Position numbers and translations under genes: made by a program. Shown piece by piece: positions 25,984-34,477 of a DNA stretch of 56,830 bases (position 1 is the first letter of the stretch; the number at the start of each line of letters is the position of its first letter). The notes under the pieces were generated by a model. The model was not told where the DNA came from. It did no database searches and saw only the letters and a program-made list of their open reading frames with translations. The DNA comes from Candidatus Gastranaerophilales bacterium (GTDB taxonomy: Bacteria; Cyanobacteriota; Vampirovibrionia; Gastranaerophilales; Gastranaerophilaceae): contig CALVHD010000011.1 of NCBI GenBank assembly GCA_944327245.1, positions 1 through 56,830 on the forward strand, in the 5' to 3' direction.

Positions 25984-26012
25984 AAAAAGACCTGAGAAAT
26001 CAGGTCTTTTTT
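25984..26012. terminator. Bidirectional terminator between adk and the convergent YhcH-like gene
   Basis: AAAAAGACCTGA-GAAA-TCAGGTCTTTTTT: a perfect 12-bp stem with a GNRA-type loop, and U-runs on both strands. It serves adk on the plus strand and overlaps the stop codon of the minus-strand gene. Confidence 0.92.
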
Positions 26013-26466
26013 ATATCGCTATTTTCACAATTACTTTTTTAATTTCTTCACTATTTTCAACGCTAAGCATAGGGGCATGGACATCGTTTGGATAGAATAC
26101 AACAAAATCGCCCTCATAAACGTTTATGTAGTTATATTTTTTGCCGTCTAAAAATTCTAAATCTTTTTCATTATCATAAGGGCTGATTATTGTTTTAAAA
26201 TCCTCAAGTATTCCGTAGCCCATTTTTTCTCTGCCTTTTATAACATATTGGATATCTATATATTTTCTGTGTACTTCCCATTTTTTTTCTTCTTTTGGTT
26301 TAGTTTTAAGGGTTTGCACATTAGCAAAAATTTCATTTCCATCTATTTCATATTTACCGTCAGGCAGATTTTTTAAATCAGTATTTTTTAAAAAGGCGAA
26401 GCCTTTTTCTATTTTTTCTCCAAGGATATTGTATATTTCTGAATTTTTAAGTCTGTCAAAAATCAT
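26011..26466 (-). CDS. YhcH/YjgK/YiaL (DUF386) family protein
   Basis: 151 residues, a single cupin-like domain. Typical family wording: WEVHRKYIDIQYVIKGREKMGY (residues about 63-84), and FYPNDVHAPML near the C-terminus, where the conserved His residues would bind a metal. Family members (YhcH, NanQ, TabA, EbgC) act on sugars such as N-glycolylneuraminate or in biofilm control; the substrate here is unknown. It starts at an ATG with AAAGGAG and overlaps the stop of the upstream glycosyltransferase by 4 bp, so they are one transcription unit. Confidence 0.9.
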   Translation of the reverse strand: MIFDRLKNSEIYNILGEKIEKGFAFLKNTDLKNLPDGKYEIDGNEIFANVQTLKTKPKEEKKWEVHRKYIDIQYVIKGREKMGYGILEDFKTIISPYDNEKDLEFLDGKKYNYINVYEGDFVVFYPNDVHAPMLSVENSEEIKKVIVKIAI

Positions 26467-27224
26467 TCTTTACTCCTTTTTTCTAAAAGCATTATTTCTA
26501 ATAAAATTTTTTCAAAATATTTTTTTATTGCATATATGAAACCTATTCTGCCTTCAAAAATTGCTTTTTTAAACAGATACCAATATAAAAAAGTAATCAT
26601 CGGTTTAAAAAAGATAGAAGGTGTTTTATTGATTGATTTAATATTATTCTTATTGTGTTCAATTATATTAAAAAAGCTTTGCGTAATATCATTTTTAGAA
26701 AAACACAGTATGCACGAACTTTGTTTTTTAAAACCGTCTTGAATTTTTTGAATTTTGCCCTTTTTTAATTTAAGCTCAATTGAAAAATTGTTTTTTATTT
26801 CGCAATAACCTTTTTTAAAAAGCTTTATAACATTCTTTTTTCTTGCTGCTTTAATTTCTTTGTTCAAATAAAAATATTTTTGATTAAAAGAAAGTGTAAA
26901 TTTGTTTTTCTTTGGATTTTCAATGTAGTTATGAATTTTTGAGATTAATTTTTGAGGAATTATCTCCCTGTCTTCAAGAATAAAAATCCAATTATTTTGG
27001 GCTTCATCAATTGCTTGATTTATCCCTAAAGAAAGCTCATTTTTGTCTGCATAGATAATCTTTGTTTTATATTCTTTAGCTATCTCAACAGTATCATCTG
27101 TTGAATGTTCATCTACAATAATAATTTCATCTAAATCTTTTGTTGATTCTAAAGTGTTGCAAAGAAAGTCCTCGCAATTATGAGTTTTTATTATTGCCGT
27201 AATTTTTAAATCTTTTTCTTCCAT
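26463..27224 (-). CDS. Family 2 glycosyltransferase (WaaE/KdtX-like)
   Basis: 253 residues. GT-A fold N-terminus: ITAIIKTHNCEDFL, the nucleotide-binding DEHSTDDT (about 38-45) and an LEDREIIP in the DxD region (about 79-86), which resembles lipopolysaccharide-core WaaE/KdtX-type enzymes. The C-terminal half has a helical membrane-associating segment (PMITFLYWYLFKKA). Likely adds a sugar to lipopolysaccharide or another envelope glycan; the donor is unknown. No Shine-Dalgarno is visible; a TAAAAT -10 (minus strand, 27231-27236) lies 6 nt before the ATG, suggesting a leaderless mRNA. Coupled to the YhcH-like gene. Confidence 0.85.
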   Translation of the reverse strand: MEEKDLKITAIIKTHNCEDFLCNTLESTKDLDEIIIVDEHSTDDTVEIAKEYKTKIIYADKNELSLGINQAIDEAQNNWIFILEDREIIPQKLISKIHNYIENPKKNKFTLSFNQKYFYLNKEIKAARKKNVIKLFKKGYCEIKNNFSIELKLKKGKIQKIQDGFKKQSSCILCFSKNDITQSFFNIIEHNKNNIKSINKTPSIFFKPMITFLYWYLFKKAIFEGRIGFIYAIKKYFEKILLEIMLLEKRSKE

Positions 27225-27247
27225 AGTCTGATTTTATCATAGAAAAA

Positions 27248-28018
27248 CTATTCATTTAAAGGCGGTAATTTAATGCTGCCTTTGACGTCTTTTGCAATGC
27301 CTACTGTTTCAAAGAGTGATTTAGAAAGATCTTGTTGAGAATTGGCAGTTAAAAATTTGCCGCTTGTCATTAATGCAGTACATCTTAATTGATTGTTTGC
27401 TTCGGCATCATGAATATCAAAAGCTATAACGTCAATAACAACATCATCTCTTGTTTTCATTAGTTCGATAACGTATGTACAAGGACTTTCATCACAATTT
27501 TCTCCGCCATCAGTTAAAAGGATTATATGTTTTTTGCCTGTTGTGCCAATAAAATCGTTATTTACGGCTTGTTTAAGGGAATAAGTGATGGGAGTCCAGC
27601 CTGTGGCGTTTGTTGCATACAGACTTCCTAAAATAGACTGATAATTATTGTAGCCCAACGGAACAGTTAATTTTGACGCCTGACATCCTTGAAGATATGT
27701 AAAACCTGCTTTATGACCGTATATTCTCAAACCTGTTTTCACATCAGGAGGAATTTTAGGTAAAATTTCAGCTAAGGTATTTCTTGCCATATCAACTTTT
27801 GCCATGCCCTGAATTGTGTCATTCATTGAGTTAGAAAAATCCACTATGAAAATAATTTGTGAATTTTTTTGAGCTTTAGCAACACTTTTTGATACATCTG
27901 TTATATTTTGCGGTGTATAGATTTTATATGAATAGTTTGGCTCGCTTTTTACAAATTGTATTGTACCTAAAGCGCCAATAATTAATAAAAATGAAAGATA
28001 TAATATTTTTTTTCTCAT
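27248..28018 (-). CDS. Secreted von Willebrand factor A domain protein
   Basis: 256 residues. N-terminal signal or anchor (about 5-22: ILYLSFLLIIGALGTIQF), then a VWA domain. The MIDAS motif is Asp60-x-Ser62-x-Ser64 (VDFSNSMND) with the later Thr in TGWTPITYSL and LTDGGEN. Cysteines occur in pairs (QGCQA, GGENCDESPC) and could be disulfide-bonded in the periplasm. Similar proteins bind ligands or scaffold envelope complexes; the partner is unknown. The -10 TATAAT (minus strand, 28026-28031) is 7 nt from the ATG with no Shine-Dalgarno site, a good leaderless candidate. Confidence 0.88.
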   Translation of the reverse strand: MRKKILYLSFLLIIGALGTIQFVKSEPNYSYKIYTPQNITDVSKSVAKAQKNSQIIFIVDFSNSMNDTIQGMAKVDMARNTLAEILPKIPPDVKTGLRIYGHKAGFTYLQGCQASKLTVPLGYNNYQSILGSLYATNATGWTPITYSLKQAVNNDFIGTTGKKHIILLTDGGENCDESPCTYVIELMKTRDDVVIDVIAFDIHDAEANNQLRCTALMTSGKFLTANSQQDLSKSLFETVGIAKDVKGSIKLPPLNE

Positions 28019-28066
28019 ATATAAGATTATAACCTTTTTGATTTTTTGTTTTGATAGAAGAAAGTA

Positions 28067-28546
28067 TTATTTTATTGTAACAAGTGCATCATTAGACAAT
28101 TCTTCGGTTAATTCTTGAGCTGTTACAATCTCTATAGGAGAATTTTCATCTTTTTTAAGATAAATTGTTTCAATTCCTGATTGTACGATAAATCTTTTGC
28201 ATAATATGCATATTATATTATGCCCCCAGATATATAGGCTTGAGCCTTTACATCTGTCTTGCCCCGCTTGAATTATTGCATTTTGTTCGGCGTGGATACT
28301 TCTACAGGTTTCATATCTTGTTCCTGATGGAATTTTGTTTTTTATTCTGTAGCATTCACCCAATTCCATGCATGACATTACTTTTGATGGTACGCCATTA
28401 TAGCCTGTTGCTTTGATTTTTTTATCTTGTCCTACAATTACGGCTCCAACGTGGGCTCTTATACAATTTGAACGCCTTGCTACAGTTCTTGCAATTTCTA
28501 AAAAATATTCATTCCACTCTAAAGGTGTTAAATTATTTTCTTCCAT
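28067..28546 (-). CDS. dCMP deaminase / ComEB-like cytidine deaminase
   Basis: 159 residues. Zinc-dependent deaminase signatures: His85-Ala-Glu87 (SIHAEQNAI) and Cys113/Cys116 (ICILC, where the usual Pro before the first Cys is Ile). Family features ATGYNGVPS (47-55) and the extra metal-site residues in MSCMELGEC are kept. Converts dCMP to dUMP, feeding dTMP synthesis; ComEB homologues have this activity. AAGGAT precedes the ATG. It stands alone on the minus strand, upstream of the VWA gene. Confidence 0.92.
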   Translation of the reverse strand: MEENNLTPLEWNEYFLEIARTVARRSNCIRAHVGAVIVGQDKKIKATGYNGVPSKVMSCMELGECYRIKNKIPSGTRYETCRSIHAEQNAIIQAGQDRCKGSSLYIWGHNIICILCKRFIVQSGIETIYLKKDENSPIEIVTAQELTEELSNDALVTIK

Positions 28547-28849
28547 ATTTTAATCCTTATTAATACTTTTATTTTAGTTTAAAGAAAAGATAAAATCCAG
28601 AAAATAAAAATCAAAAGGCATGCCATAATTATGTAAGAAAACTGCCTTTGTTAAAATATATTAAAAAATATTAATAAAAATTTATCATGCCAAAACATGC
28701 ATGCCTACATGATTTCAGCATGTTTGCATGTGGCGAAATAATCAGGAAAAATTATTTTTTTGCCTCTTTAAAACAATATTTTATAATTAGAAATGTGAGC
28801 ATAAATTGCTCATCAAAGAATAATGTAGAGTATTTTTTAAGGCTTTTGA
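28547..28849. other. 303-bp intergenic region with CATGC-rich inverted repeats
   Basis: No gene. It holds the palindrome GGCATGCC at 28618-28625 and a dense CATGC/GCATG cluster at 28686-28730. Within this, GCCAAAACATGC (28689-28700) can pair with GCATGTTT (28718-28725) and TGGC (28731-28734). The right side carries the yggS promoter and leader hairpin. Function unknown; candidates are a regulator-binding region or a dispersed repeat. Confidence 0.55.
28760..28812 (+). promoter_or_regulatory. yggS: yggS promoter and leader inverted repeat
   Basis: TTGCCT (28760-28765), 16-nt spacer, TATAAT (28782-28787). Starting about 9 nt downstream, near the expected transcription start, is a perfect inverted repeat TGAGCA-TAAAT-TGCTCA (28796-28812) without a T-run, so it is more likely an operator or 5'-end stabilising hairpin than a terminator. 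Confidence 0.5.
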
Positions 28850-29494
28850 ATGACTGTAGTTTCTAATTTAGAAAAAATATTACAAGATATTAAAAACTAC
28901 AAGCCAAGGATAATTGCAGTAACAAAATACTACGGCATAGAAAAAATGATGGAGGCATTTAATGCCGGATTGAGAGATTTTGGTGAAAGTAAAGCCGTTG
29001 AATCGACTGAAAAAATCAACAAAATAGATGATACAACGAAATCTCAATCGATATATCATTTTATTGGACATTTACAAACTAATAAAGTCAAATATGTTGT
29101 TGGAAATTTTGAATATATCCATTCCGTTGATAGTTTGAAATTGGCTCAGCATATAGATTTAGAGGCAAATAAAAAGGGCATTAAGCAAAAAATTTTAATT
29201 CAGGTTAATAATGCGCTTGAGCCTCAAAAGTTTGGCGTTGCACCTTGTGAACTTGAAAATTTAATCACAGAAATCAAAAAGCTAAAGTCGCTGGAACTTG
29301 TCGGTCTGATGAATATAGCTCCTTTAGTTGATGATGAGGCTCTATTGCATAAGCTGTTTAAGAATATGAGAGAACTGAAAGAAAAGTTTAATCTGTCGGA
29401 GCTTTCAATGGGTATGAGCCATGATTATAAAATAGCTCTCGAGGAAGGGGCAACAATGATTAGATTAGGCAGAATTTTATTTGAAAATAATTAA
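28850..29494 (+). CDS. yggS: YggS/PROSC-family pyridoxal-phosphate homeostasis protein
   Basis: 214 residues, a TIM-barrel fold like the alanine racemase N-domain. PLP lysine Lys26 (AVTKYY), then FGESKAVE, FIGHLQTNK (about 71-79) and the C-terminal phosphate site LSMGMSHDYKIALEEGATMIRLG. It binds PLP and buffers its level; no enzymatic activity is known. It precedes sepF by 10 nt, an arrangement (yggS-sepF) common in Cyanobacteria and Gram-positives and consistent with this lineage. AAGG precedes the ATG. Confidence 0.94.
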   Translation: MTVVSNLEKILQDIKNYKPRIIAVTKYYGIEKMMEAFNAGLRDFGESKAVESTEKINKIDDTTKSQSIYHFIGHLQTNKVKYVVGNFEYIHSVDSLKLAQHIDLEANKKGIKQKILIQVNNALEPQKFGVAPCELENLITEIKKLKSLELVGLMNIAPLVDDEALLHKLFKNMRELKEKFNLSELSMGMSHDYKIALEEGATMIRLGRILFENN

Positions 29495-29504
29495 AGGAGA
29501 AAAG

Positions 29505-30002
29505 ATGGCACTTTCAGAAAAAATTAAAGAAATTATCGGCGCACTTACCGACTCTTTAAATCCAATGGGTGAAGAACAGTATGACGAAGAAATGGAAGGC
29601 GGATTTGAGTCAGAATATCCGACAGATAGAAATGCAGCGCTTCAACCAAGTTTTGTTGAGTCTAATCCAATCAGAAAAAACAGATCTAATTTAAGAGTAC
29701 TTCCTCAACCTAAGGCTGGGGCTTACGAGGTTGTGGTTATTGAACCAAAGGCTTACAATGAGTCAATCACAATTGTAGAAGCACTAAAAGAAAGAAAGAC
29801 TGTTATCTTAAATTTACAACTTCTTGACAGAGAGCAATCACAACGTATCGTTGATTTCTTATGCGGATGCACTCATGCTCTTGATGGTTCACAAAGAAAA
29901 ATCGGCGAAAATGTTTTCATCTTTACTCCATCAAATATAAACATTTCTCAAGAATTTGTTAATTCAAAATTATCAACAGATGCGATGTGGACTAAAGCGT
30001 AA
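29505..30002 (+). CDS. sepF: Cell division protein SepF
   Basis: 165 residues from the ATG at 29505, chosen because AAAGGAG lies at 29493-29499; an in-frame ATG at 29481 inside yggS lacks a site. An N-terminal amphipathic helix (MALSEKIKEIIGAL) for membrane binding, a variable linker, then the DUF552 core (about 70-155) with YEVVVIEPKAYNES, RKTVILNLQLLDREQSQRIVDFL and FIFTPSNI. SepF tethers FtsZ to the membrane. Second gene after yggS, with a terminator 50 nt beyond the stop. Confidence 0.95.
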   Translation: MALSEKIKEIIGALTDSLNPMGEEQYDEEMEGGFESEYPTDRNAALQPSFVESNPIRKNRSNLRVLPQPKAGAYEVVVIEPKAYNESITIVEALKERKTVILNLQLLDREQSQRIVDFLCGCTHALDGSQRKIGENVFIFTPSNINISQEFVNSKLSTDAMWTKA

Positions 30003-30052
30003 GTGATGGTTCATTGAGTTAGCTGTTACGGAAAAATAGAGAGTTAAAATTA

Positions 30053-30076
30053 AGGCGCAAAGTTTGCGCCTTTTTT
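30053..30076 (+). terminator. Rho-independent terminator after sepF
   Basis: AAGGCGCAAA with TTTGCGCCTT (stem GGCGCAAA/TTTGCGCC) followed by six T. Strong and unidirectional for the yggS-sepF transcript. Confidence 0.9.
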
Positions 30077-30095
30077 ATTATATTCTATTGAGTAC

Positions 30096-30123
30096 TCGAC
30101 AATAGTTATTCATATTCTATAAT
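30096..30123 (+). promoter_or_regulatory. grpE: Candidate promoter of grpE-dnaJ
   Basis: TCGACA (30096-30101), 16-nt spacer, TATAAT (30118-30123), 35 nt before the grpE ATG. No CIRCE inverted repeat (TTAGCACTC-N9-GAGTGCTAA) is visible, so HrcA control is not apparent here. Confidence 0.45.
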
Positions 30124-30157
30124 ATAATTATACTATTATTTTTTAAGGAGAATCCTT

Positions 30158-30763
30158 ATGGAAGACAATAAAAAAAATCCGTTTTGCGAAGATAATATTG
30201 AAGAAAAAAATGATGAAGCTGCTGCTGAACAAGTAGAAAATGAAAATAATACACAAGAATCTGAAACTTCTGTTGATGAAAATTCGTCTAATGAAGAAAA
30301 CGATGAAAAAACGCAGTTAGAAAAAAAATATGAAGAATTAAATAATAACTATATTAGACTTGCTGCTGATTTTGATAATTTCAGAAAGAGAACTTTACAA
30401 GAAAAAGAAGAATTATCTAAATTTACAACTGTTCAATTGATGAATAAAATTGCTTCTGTGCTGGACACTTTTGAAAGAGCACAAGAGCAATTGAAAGATA
30501 TTGATAATTGTCAAACAGTAAAAGAAAGTTATGAGGTTGCCTATAAACAATTTTTAGATACATTGAAAAAAATGGGTATGGAAGAAATTGAGGCAATAGG
30601 TAAGGCTTTTAATCCTAATGAACATGAAGCAATAACTCAAGTTCCCACAAATGAATATGAGCCTGATACAATTGCTTATGTTGCACAAAAAGGTTATAAA
30701 TTGAACGATAGAATAATCAGACCCGCATTGGTCGGCGTAGCGAAGAAGTTGGAAGATGAATAA
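30158..30763 (+). CDS. grpE: Nucleotide exchange factor GrpE
   Basis: 201 residues. A very acidic, Asn/Glu-rich N-terminal tail (1-60), then the long coiled-coil dimerisation helix (about 50-110, [15 protein letters not shown]), and the C-terminal beta domain with [12 protein letters not shown] and [22 protein letters not shown]. Promotes ADP release from DnaK. AAGGAG precedes the ATG. It overlaps dnaJ by 8 bp. dnaK and hrcA are absent from the neighbourhood. Confidence 0.96.
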   Translation: MEDNKKNPFCEDNIEEKNDEAAAEQVENENNTQESETSVDENSSNEENDEKTQLEKKYEELNNNYIRLAADFDNFRKRTLQEKEELSKFTTVQLMNKIASVLDTFERAQEQLKDIDNCQTVKESYEVAYKQFLDTLKKMGMEEIEAIGKAFNPNEHEAITQVPTNEYEPDTIAYVAQKGYKLNDRIIRPALVGVAKKLEDE

Positions 30764-31886
30764 AACAATGGACTACTATGAATTACTGGGTGTGGAAAAG
30801 TCAGCCACAAAAGAAGAAATAAAATCAGCTTTTAGAAAGCTAGCCAGAAAATATCATCCTGATGTTAATAAAGCTCCTGATGCGGCTGAAAAATTTAAAG
30901 AAATAGGTAAAGCCTATGAAACCTTATATGACGACAACAAAAGAGAAATTTATGACAGATATGGCGAAGAAGGTTTATCTAATGCAGGATTTAATCCTAA
31001 TTCGTTTAATATGGGTGATATAGATTTATCGGATATATTTTCATCTTTTTTTGGCGGCGGGTTTAGCGGTTTTTCTTCTTATGAAAGAAATTCAAATGCG
31101 CCTGAGCGAGGAGATGATTTAAGGCTTGATATTGAAATTGACTTTTTGGAGGCTTGTTTCGGCTTAGAAAAAGAAATTACAATAAGACATCTTGAGGCTT
31201 GCGAAGCTTGTAATTCAACAGGAATGGATAAAGATGCAAAAGATACAGTGTGTCCGGTTTGCAAGGGTGCAGGCAGAATACAAAAAAGCACACAAACTAT
31301 ATTAGGCTCTTTTACTTCTGTTACTACTTGTCCTAATTGCCATGGAACAGGTAAAAACCCTAAAGCTTTTTGTAAAACTTGCCATGGAGTTGGAGCAGTT
31401 GAAAAAGAAAAGAAAATCAAAATTAAAATTCCTCATGGTGTCGAAAACGGCTCTAAAATGCGCGTGGGTAACGAGGGAAATGCAGGAAGAAACGGCGGAA
31501 GATGTGGAGATTTGTATATTGTAATTCATACAAGACCTTCTAAAGAGTTTGCCCGTCAAGGATTTGACATTTATACTGAACTGGAAATTTCAACACCGCA
31601 AGCTGTTTTGGGTGATGAAATAATGATTAAAACAATACACGGGGAAACGCTTCTAAAAATCCCTCAAGGAGTGCAAAACGGAGATAGACTTACCCTAAAA
31701 GGACAAGGTGTTCCCTACCTTGGTAGTGATACACAAAAAGGAAACCATTATATTACAATACATGTAGCAGTTCCCAAAAAACTATCTTCTCAAGAAGAAA
31801 GATTGTATAAGGAACTTTATATGTTATCTAAACAAAAAGAAAAAGATAATTTAATAGATAGAATGAAACAAGCTCTTGGAAAATAG
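30756..31886 (+). CDS. dnaJ: Chaperone protein DnaJ
   Basis: 376 residues, the full type I architecture. J domain (1-70) with His34-Pro35-Asp36, Gly/Phe-rich linker (about 80-115), the cysteine domain with four CxxCxGxG repeats ([32 protein letters not shown]) and the C-terminal substrate-binding domains. Stimulates DnaK ATP hydrolysis and delivers clients. An ATG at 30768 would remove four residues; the earlier start is preferred because of the overlap with grpE. The next gene starts 18 nt downstream. Confidence 0.97.
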   Translation: MNKTMDYYELLGVEKSATKEEIKSAFRKLARKYHPDVNKAPDAAEKFKEIGKAYETLYDDNKREIYDRYGEEGLSNAGFNPNSFNMGDIDLSDIFSSFFGGGFSGFSSYERNSNAPERGDDLRLDIEIDFLEACFGLEKEITIRHLEACEACNSTGMDKDAKDTVCPVCKGAGRIQKSTQTILGSFTSVTTCPNCHGTGKNPKAFCKTCHGVGAVEKEKKIKIKIPHGVENGSKMRVGNEGNAGRNGGRCGDLYIVIHTRPSKEFARQGFDIYTELEISTPQAVLGDEIMIKTIHGETLLKIPQGVQNGDRLTLKGQGVPYLGSDTQKGNHYITIHVAVPKKLSSQEERLYKELYMLSKQKEKDNLIDRMKQALGK

Positions 31887-31904
31887 AAGCTTAGGAGGGA
31901 TAAG

Positions 31905-33368
31905 ATGAAGTTTAGAAATGCTTTTTTAGGGGTTATTTTAACAACATATTTATTGTTAAATAATATTGTATTTGCAACTAAACTTCCTCAAGATGTTTGG
32001 AAATATATAAAGCAAAGTCTTCCAAATGCTCAGCAAAGATTTGATAGTGTTATTACCATTAGTGATGATGTTATGTATATTCCTTTGTACCCTCCATCTG
32101 ACACTACTGTTGACAGTATTCAAATAGACTATACTTATCCTGAGAAAAAAACTTTATCGGCTTTGCCTGAAGTAGTTTTATTTAATAACGGATATTCTCT
32201 TTTAAAAGTTTTTAAAGACGAAAAAGGTAATTATACTCTAACAAAGAAAGACGATTTACCGATTAAAGTTCGACTTGGTTTAATGCCTCAAGATATGTTA
32301 ACACCCGTAGGATTAAAAATGCCCGAAAGTTTAAAATTAACTCTTGGAGATTTGTTAATTCCATCAAAAGAGGATGGTTCTCTTGTTTTAAAAGATAGAG
32401 ATAAAGAAAAACCCAAAAGTCCATATGCTCCTCAGGTAAAAAGAAATCAATTTATTCCGGTTGTTGATTTTAAAGATAAAAAAACTTTTATAAATCCTCA
32501 AAATTCTAAATTTTTATCTGTGTATGATAATACATCTAAAGAGCCTTTGTATGAGCTCAAATTGTCTTCAATGCCGTCTAAAATAGTTACGTCTGAAAAA
32601 TCAAAAGTGGCTCTTGTATTATATTGGAGTACAAAAAATCTTGAAATAATAGATTTAAAAGACGAAAGAACAATTGCAACAATTCCGATTGATGCTCAAG
32701 CAACTGACGTTGCATTAAATAAAAAAGAAAATCTTGCATATGTGACAAGTCAAAATGCAAAGGCTATTTATGTTGTTAATTTGAATTCAATGCAGTTGGA
32801 CAAAGTTGTTAAACTGGATCAAAAGCCTTCTAAAATAACATATTGTGATATGGATGAATCAATATCATTTTATGATGAGTATTCCCAAAAGGTTTTTAAT
32901 GTAACTAAAAGCGGCAGTGAGTTTATAGTGCAGCCGTTAGGAACTGTTTTAAACGCTTCAAAAATATTGTCTGATATGGCAAATGTATATGTATTATCAA
33001 GGACTGATTCTCAGTTGTATATTTTTGATAAAGCATTGGCAAAACAATTAAATGTTGTTGATTTAGACAAAAAACCAACTGATGCTCTAATCCATGAAAA
33101 CAAAATATTTATTTTGTGTTCAAAAGAAGGTTTTATGGATGTTTATGACACAATTGAAAATAAAATTATTTCAAGAGAACAATTGTCTAAAGAGGGCTTT
33201 TATTCAAAACTTACTTTAATTCCAAATGATAACAATATTATGATTACAGGAATTAATGCAAAAAATTATTTAATATATAATCCGACCACAATGAAACTTG
33301 TAAAAGCTCAAGAATCATATATTGATGTTGCAAATATAATTATTCTTGATAAAAATCAAAGGCTGTAA
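31905..33368 (+). CDS. Secreted YncE/beta-propeller-like protein
   Basis: 487 residues. N-terminal signal peptide (about 1-25, LTTYLLLNNIVFA-TK). From about 225 to 487 short repeated blades appear (for example LEIIDLKDERTIATIPIDA, AIYVVNLNSMQLDKVVKLD, LYIFDKALAKQLNVVDLD, GFMDVYDTIENKIISREQL), typical of YncE/SMP-30-type beta propellers. The N-terminal 200 residues are an unassigned domain. Probably periplasmic; partner unknown. A strong AGGAGGG site precedes the ATG. It sits between dnaJ and an O-methyltransferase whose start abuts its stop. Confidence 0.82.
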   Translation: MKFRNAFLGVILTTYLLLNNIVFATKLPQDVWKYIKQSLPNAQQRFDSVITISDDVMYIPLYPPSDTTVDSIQIDYTYPEKKTLSALPEVVLFNNGYSLLKVFKDEKGNYTLTKKDDLPIKVRLGLMPQDMLTPVGLKMPESLKLTLGDLLIPSKEDGSLVLKDRDKEKPKSPYAPQVKRNQFIPVVDFKDKKTFINPQNSKFLSVYDNTSKEPLYELKLSSMPSKIVTSEKSKVALVLYWSTKNLEIIDLKDERTIATIPIDAQATDVALNKKENLAYVTSQNAKAIYVVNLNSMQLDKVVKLDQKPSKITYCDMDESISFYDEYSQKVFNVTKSGSEFIVQPLGTVLNASKILSDMANVYVLSRTDSQLYIFDKALAKQLNVVDLDKKPTDALIHENKIFILCSKEGFMDVYDTIENKIISREQLSKEGFYSKLTLIPNDNNIMITGINAKNYLIYNPTTMKLVKAQESYIDVANIIILDKNQRL

Positions 33369-33989
33369 ATGGAAATTGAAGTTAAAAAGTTAAATTCAAA
33401 ATATTTTGATGACAAAACAGAAGAAGTTTTGTCATCTTTGGAAAAAACAAGAACGGAATTTTGGAATTTAGATAGGGAGTGTGCAAATTTTTTGAATATG
33501 TTGATTAAAATAAATAATTCAAAAAATGTTCTTGAAATTGGTACTTCAAACGGTTATAGCGGAATTTGGATATTAAAAGCCTTGAAAGAAACAAAAGGAA
33601 AGTTGACAACAATTGAATTTTGGGAAAAAAGGCAGTCAACTGCAAGAAAAAATTTTGCTATTTGCGCTCCTGAAGTTTCTTGTGAGCCTAAAATCGGCTC
33701 TGCTGTAGTTGTTTTAGAAGATATTTTAGATGAAATTCAAAAAAACAAAAGAGAAAAGTTTGATTTTGTTTTTATAGATGCAAATAAAAAAGAATATATA
33801 AAATATTTTGAGCTTGTAGATAAAATGCTTATGGCAGGCGGAGTTATTTTGGCAGATAATATTTTGTCCCATTATGAAAAAGTAAAAGATTATACAGAAA
33901 ATTTGTTTAGTAATCCAAACTATCAATCTCAGATTTTGGATTTTGGCACGGGAATGATGTTATCAAGAAAAATAAAAGAGGCTTTTTAA
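33369..33989 (+). CDS. Class I SAM-dependent O-methyltransferase (family 3)
   Basis: 206 residues. SAM-binding motif I VLEIGTSNGYSG (54-65), acidic motif II LTTIEF (about 79-84), then the metal-binding Asp in FVFIDANKKEYIKYF and ADNILSH, as in caffeoyl-CoA/catechol-type cation-dependent O-methyltransferases. The substrate cannot be inferred. It begins immediately after the stop codon of the propeller protein (no gap), so it is co-transcribed. A small hairpin (GGCTT/AAGCC) lies at its own stop codon. Confidence 0.88.
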   Translation: MEIEVKKLNSKYFDDKTEEVLSSLEKTRTEFWNLDRECANFLNMLIKINNSKNVLEIGTSNGYSGIWILKALKETKGKLTTIEFWEKRQSTARKNFAICAPEVSCEPKIGSAVVVLEDILDEIQKNKREKFDFVFIDANKKEYIKYFELVDKMLMAGGVILADNILSHYEKVKDYTENLFSNPNYQSQILDFGTGMMLSRKIKEAF

Positions 33990-34036
33990 GCCCCTTTGTT
34001 GTCCCTTTAGTCTAGTAGTATTGCCTTATAAATTTT

Positions 34037-34177
34037 TTATGCGTTGAATGCTGAAATTGTCATTGGTATATTTGTGTCGTTAGTTGTTGATATATAATTC
34101 ATTGTCCATATAAACATTGTGCAAGAAATTATTGTAAGCATAACTAAAAGACAGTTCATGAGTTTTGTTTCTGTCAT
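34037..34177 (-). CDS. 46-residue single-pass membrane peptide
   Basis: A short gene of 46 codons. A GCGAGGC ribosome binding site lies 5-11 nt before the ATG at 34177. The product has one membrane helix (about residues 7-27, NCLLVMLTIISCTMFMW) flanked by short polar ends. It starts 16 nt after the stop of the 60-residue ETAGSIA gene on the same strand, so the two form a tiny operon. I recognise no family. Confidence 0.6.
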   Translation of the reverse strand: MTETKLMNCLLVMLTIISCTMFIWTMNYISTTNDTNIPMTISAFNA

Positions 34178-34193
34178 TTTTGCCTCGCTGTTT

Positions 34194-34376
34194 TTATGCT
34201 ACTGCACTGAATGAAGAAGAAGATGAGTTTGATGCAGGTGCAGCTGAAGCAATTGAGCCTGCTGTTTCAGCTCCGCCAAAAACACTGCCTTGGCTTGGTT
34301 TATATGCAATTGAACCTGCTGTTTCGTGATTTGTATTGTATTTTGATTGTGCTAAATTTAAACCAACTGTAAACAT
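34194..34376 (-). CDS. 60-residue Ser/Ala/Gly-rich peptide with repeated ETAGSIA motif
   Basis: Unrecognised small protein. AAGGAGA lies 8-14 nt before the ATG, which supports expression. It starts MFTVGLNLAQSKYN and carries ETAGSIA twice, at about residues 18-24 and 37-43, then ends in an Ala/Ser-rich tail (SASAAPASNSSSSSF-like) with no charge. No signal peptide, no cysteine. It could be a peptide precursor with a leader and repeats, or a surface/secreted peptide. It is the first gene of a pair with the membrane peptide at 34037. Confidence 0.65.
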   Translation of the reverse strand: MFTVGLNLAQSKYNTNHETAGSIAYKPSQGSVFGGAETAGSIASAAPASNSSSSSFSAVA

Positions 34377-34477
34377 ATTATTATCTCCTTCGCTTGATAT
34401 TCGTTTTACATATATATAAAAACGATATACTTTTGATGATTTCGAAGTTGATATTTTTTGTTACATAACTTAATGTT

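Noticed and set aside
29481-29504. Upstream extension of sepF
   Set aside because: The ATG at 29505 has AAAGGAG at a good distance; the earlier ATG lies within yggS.
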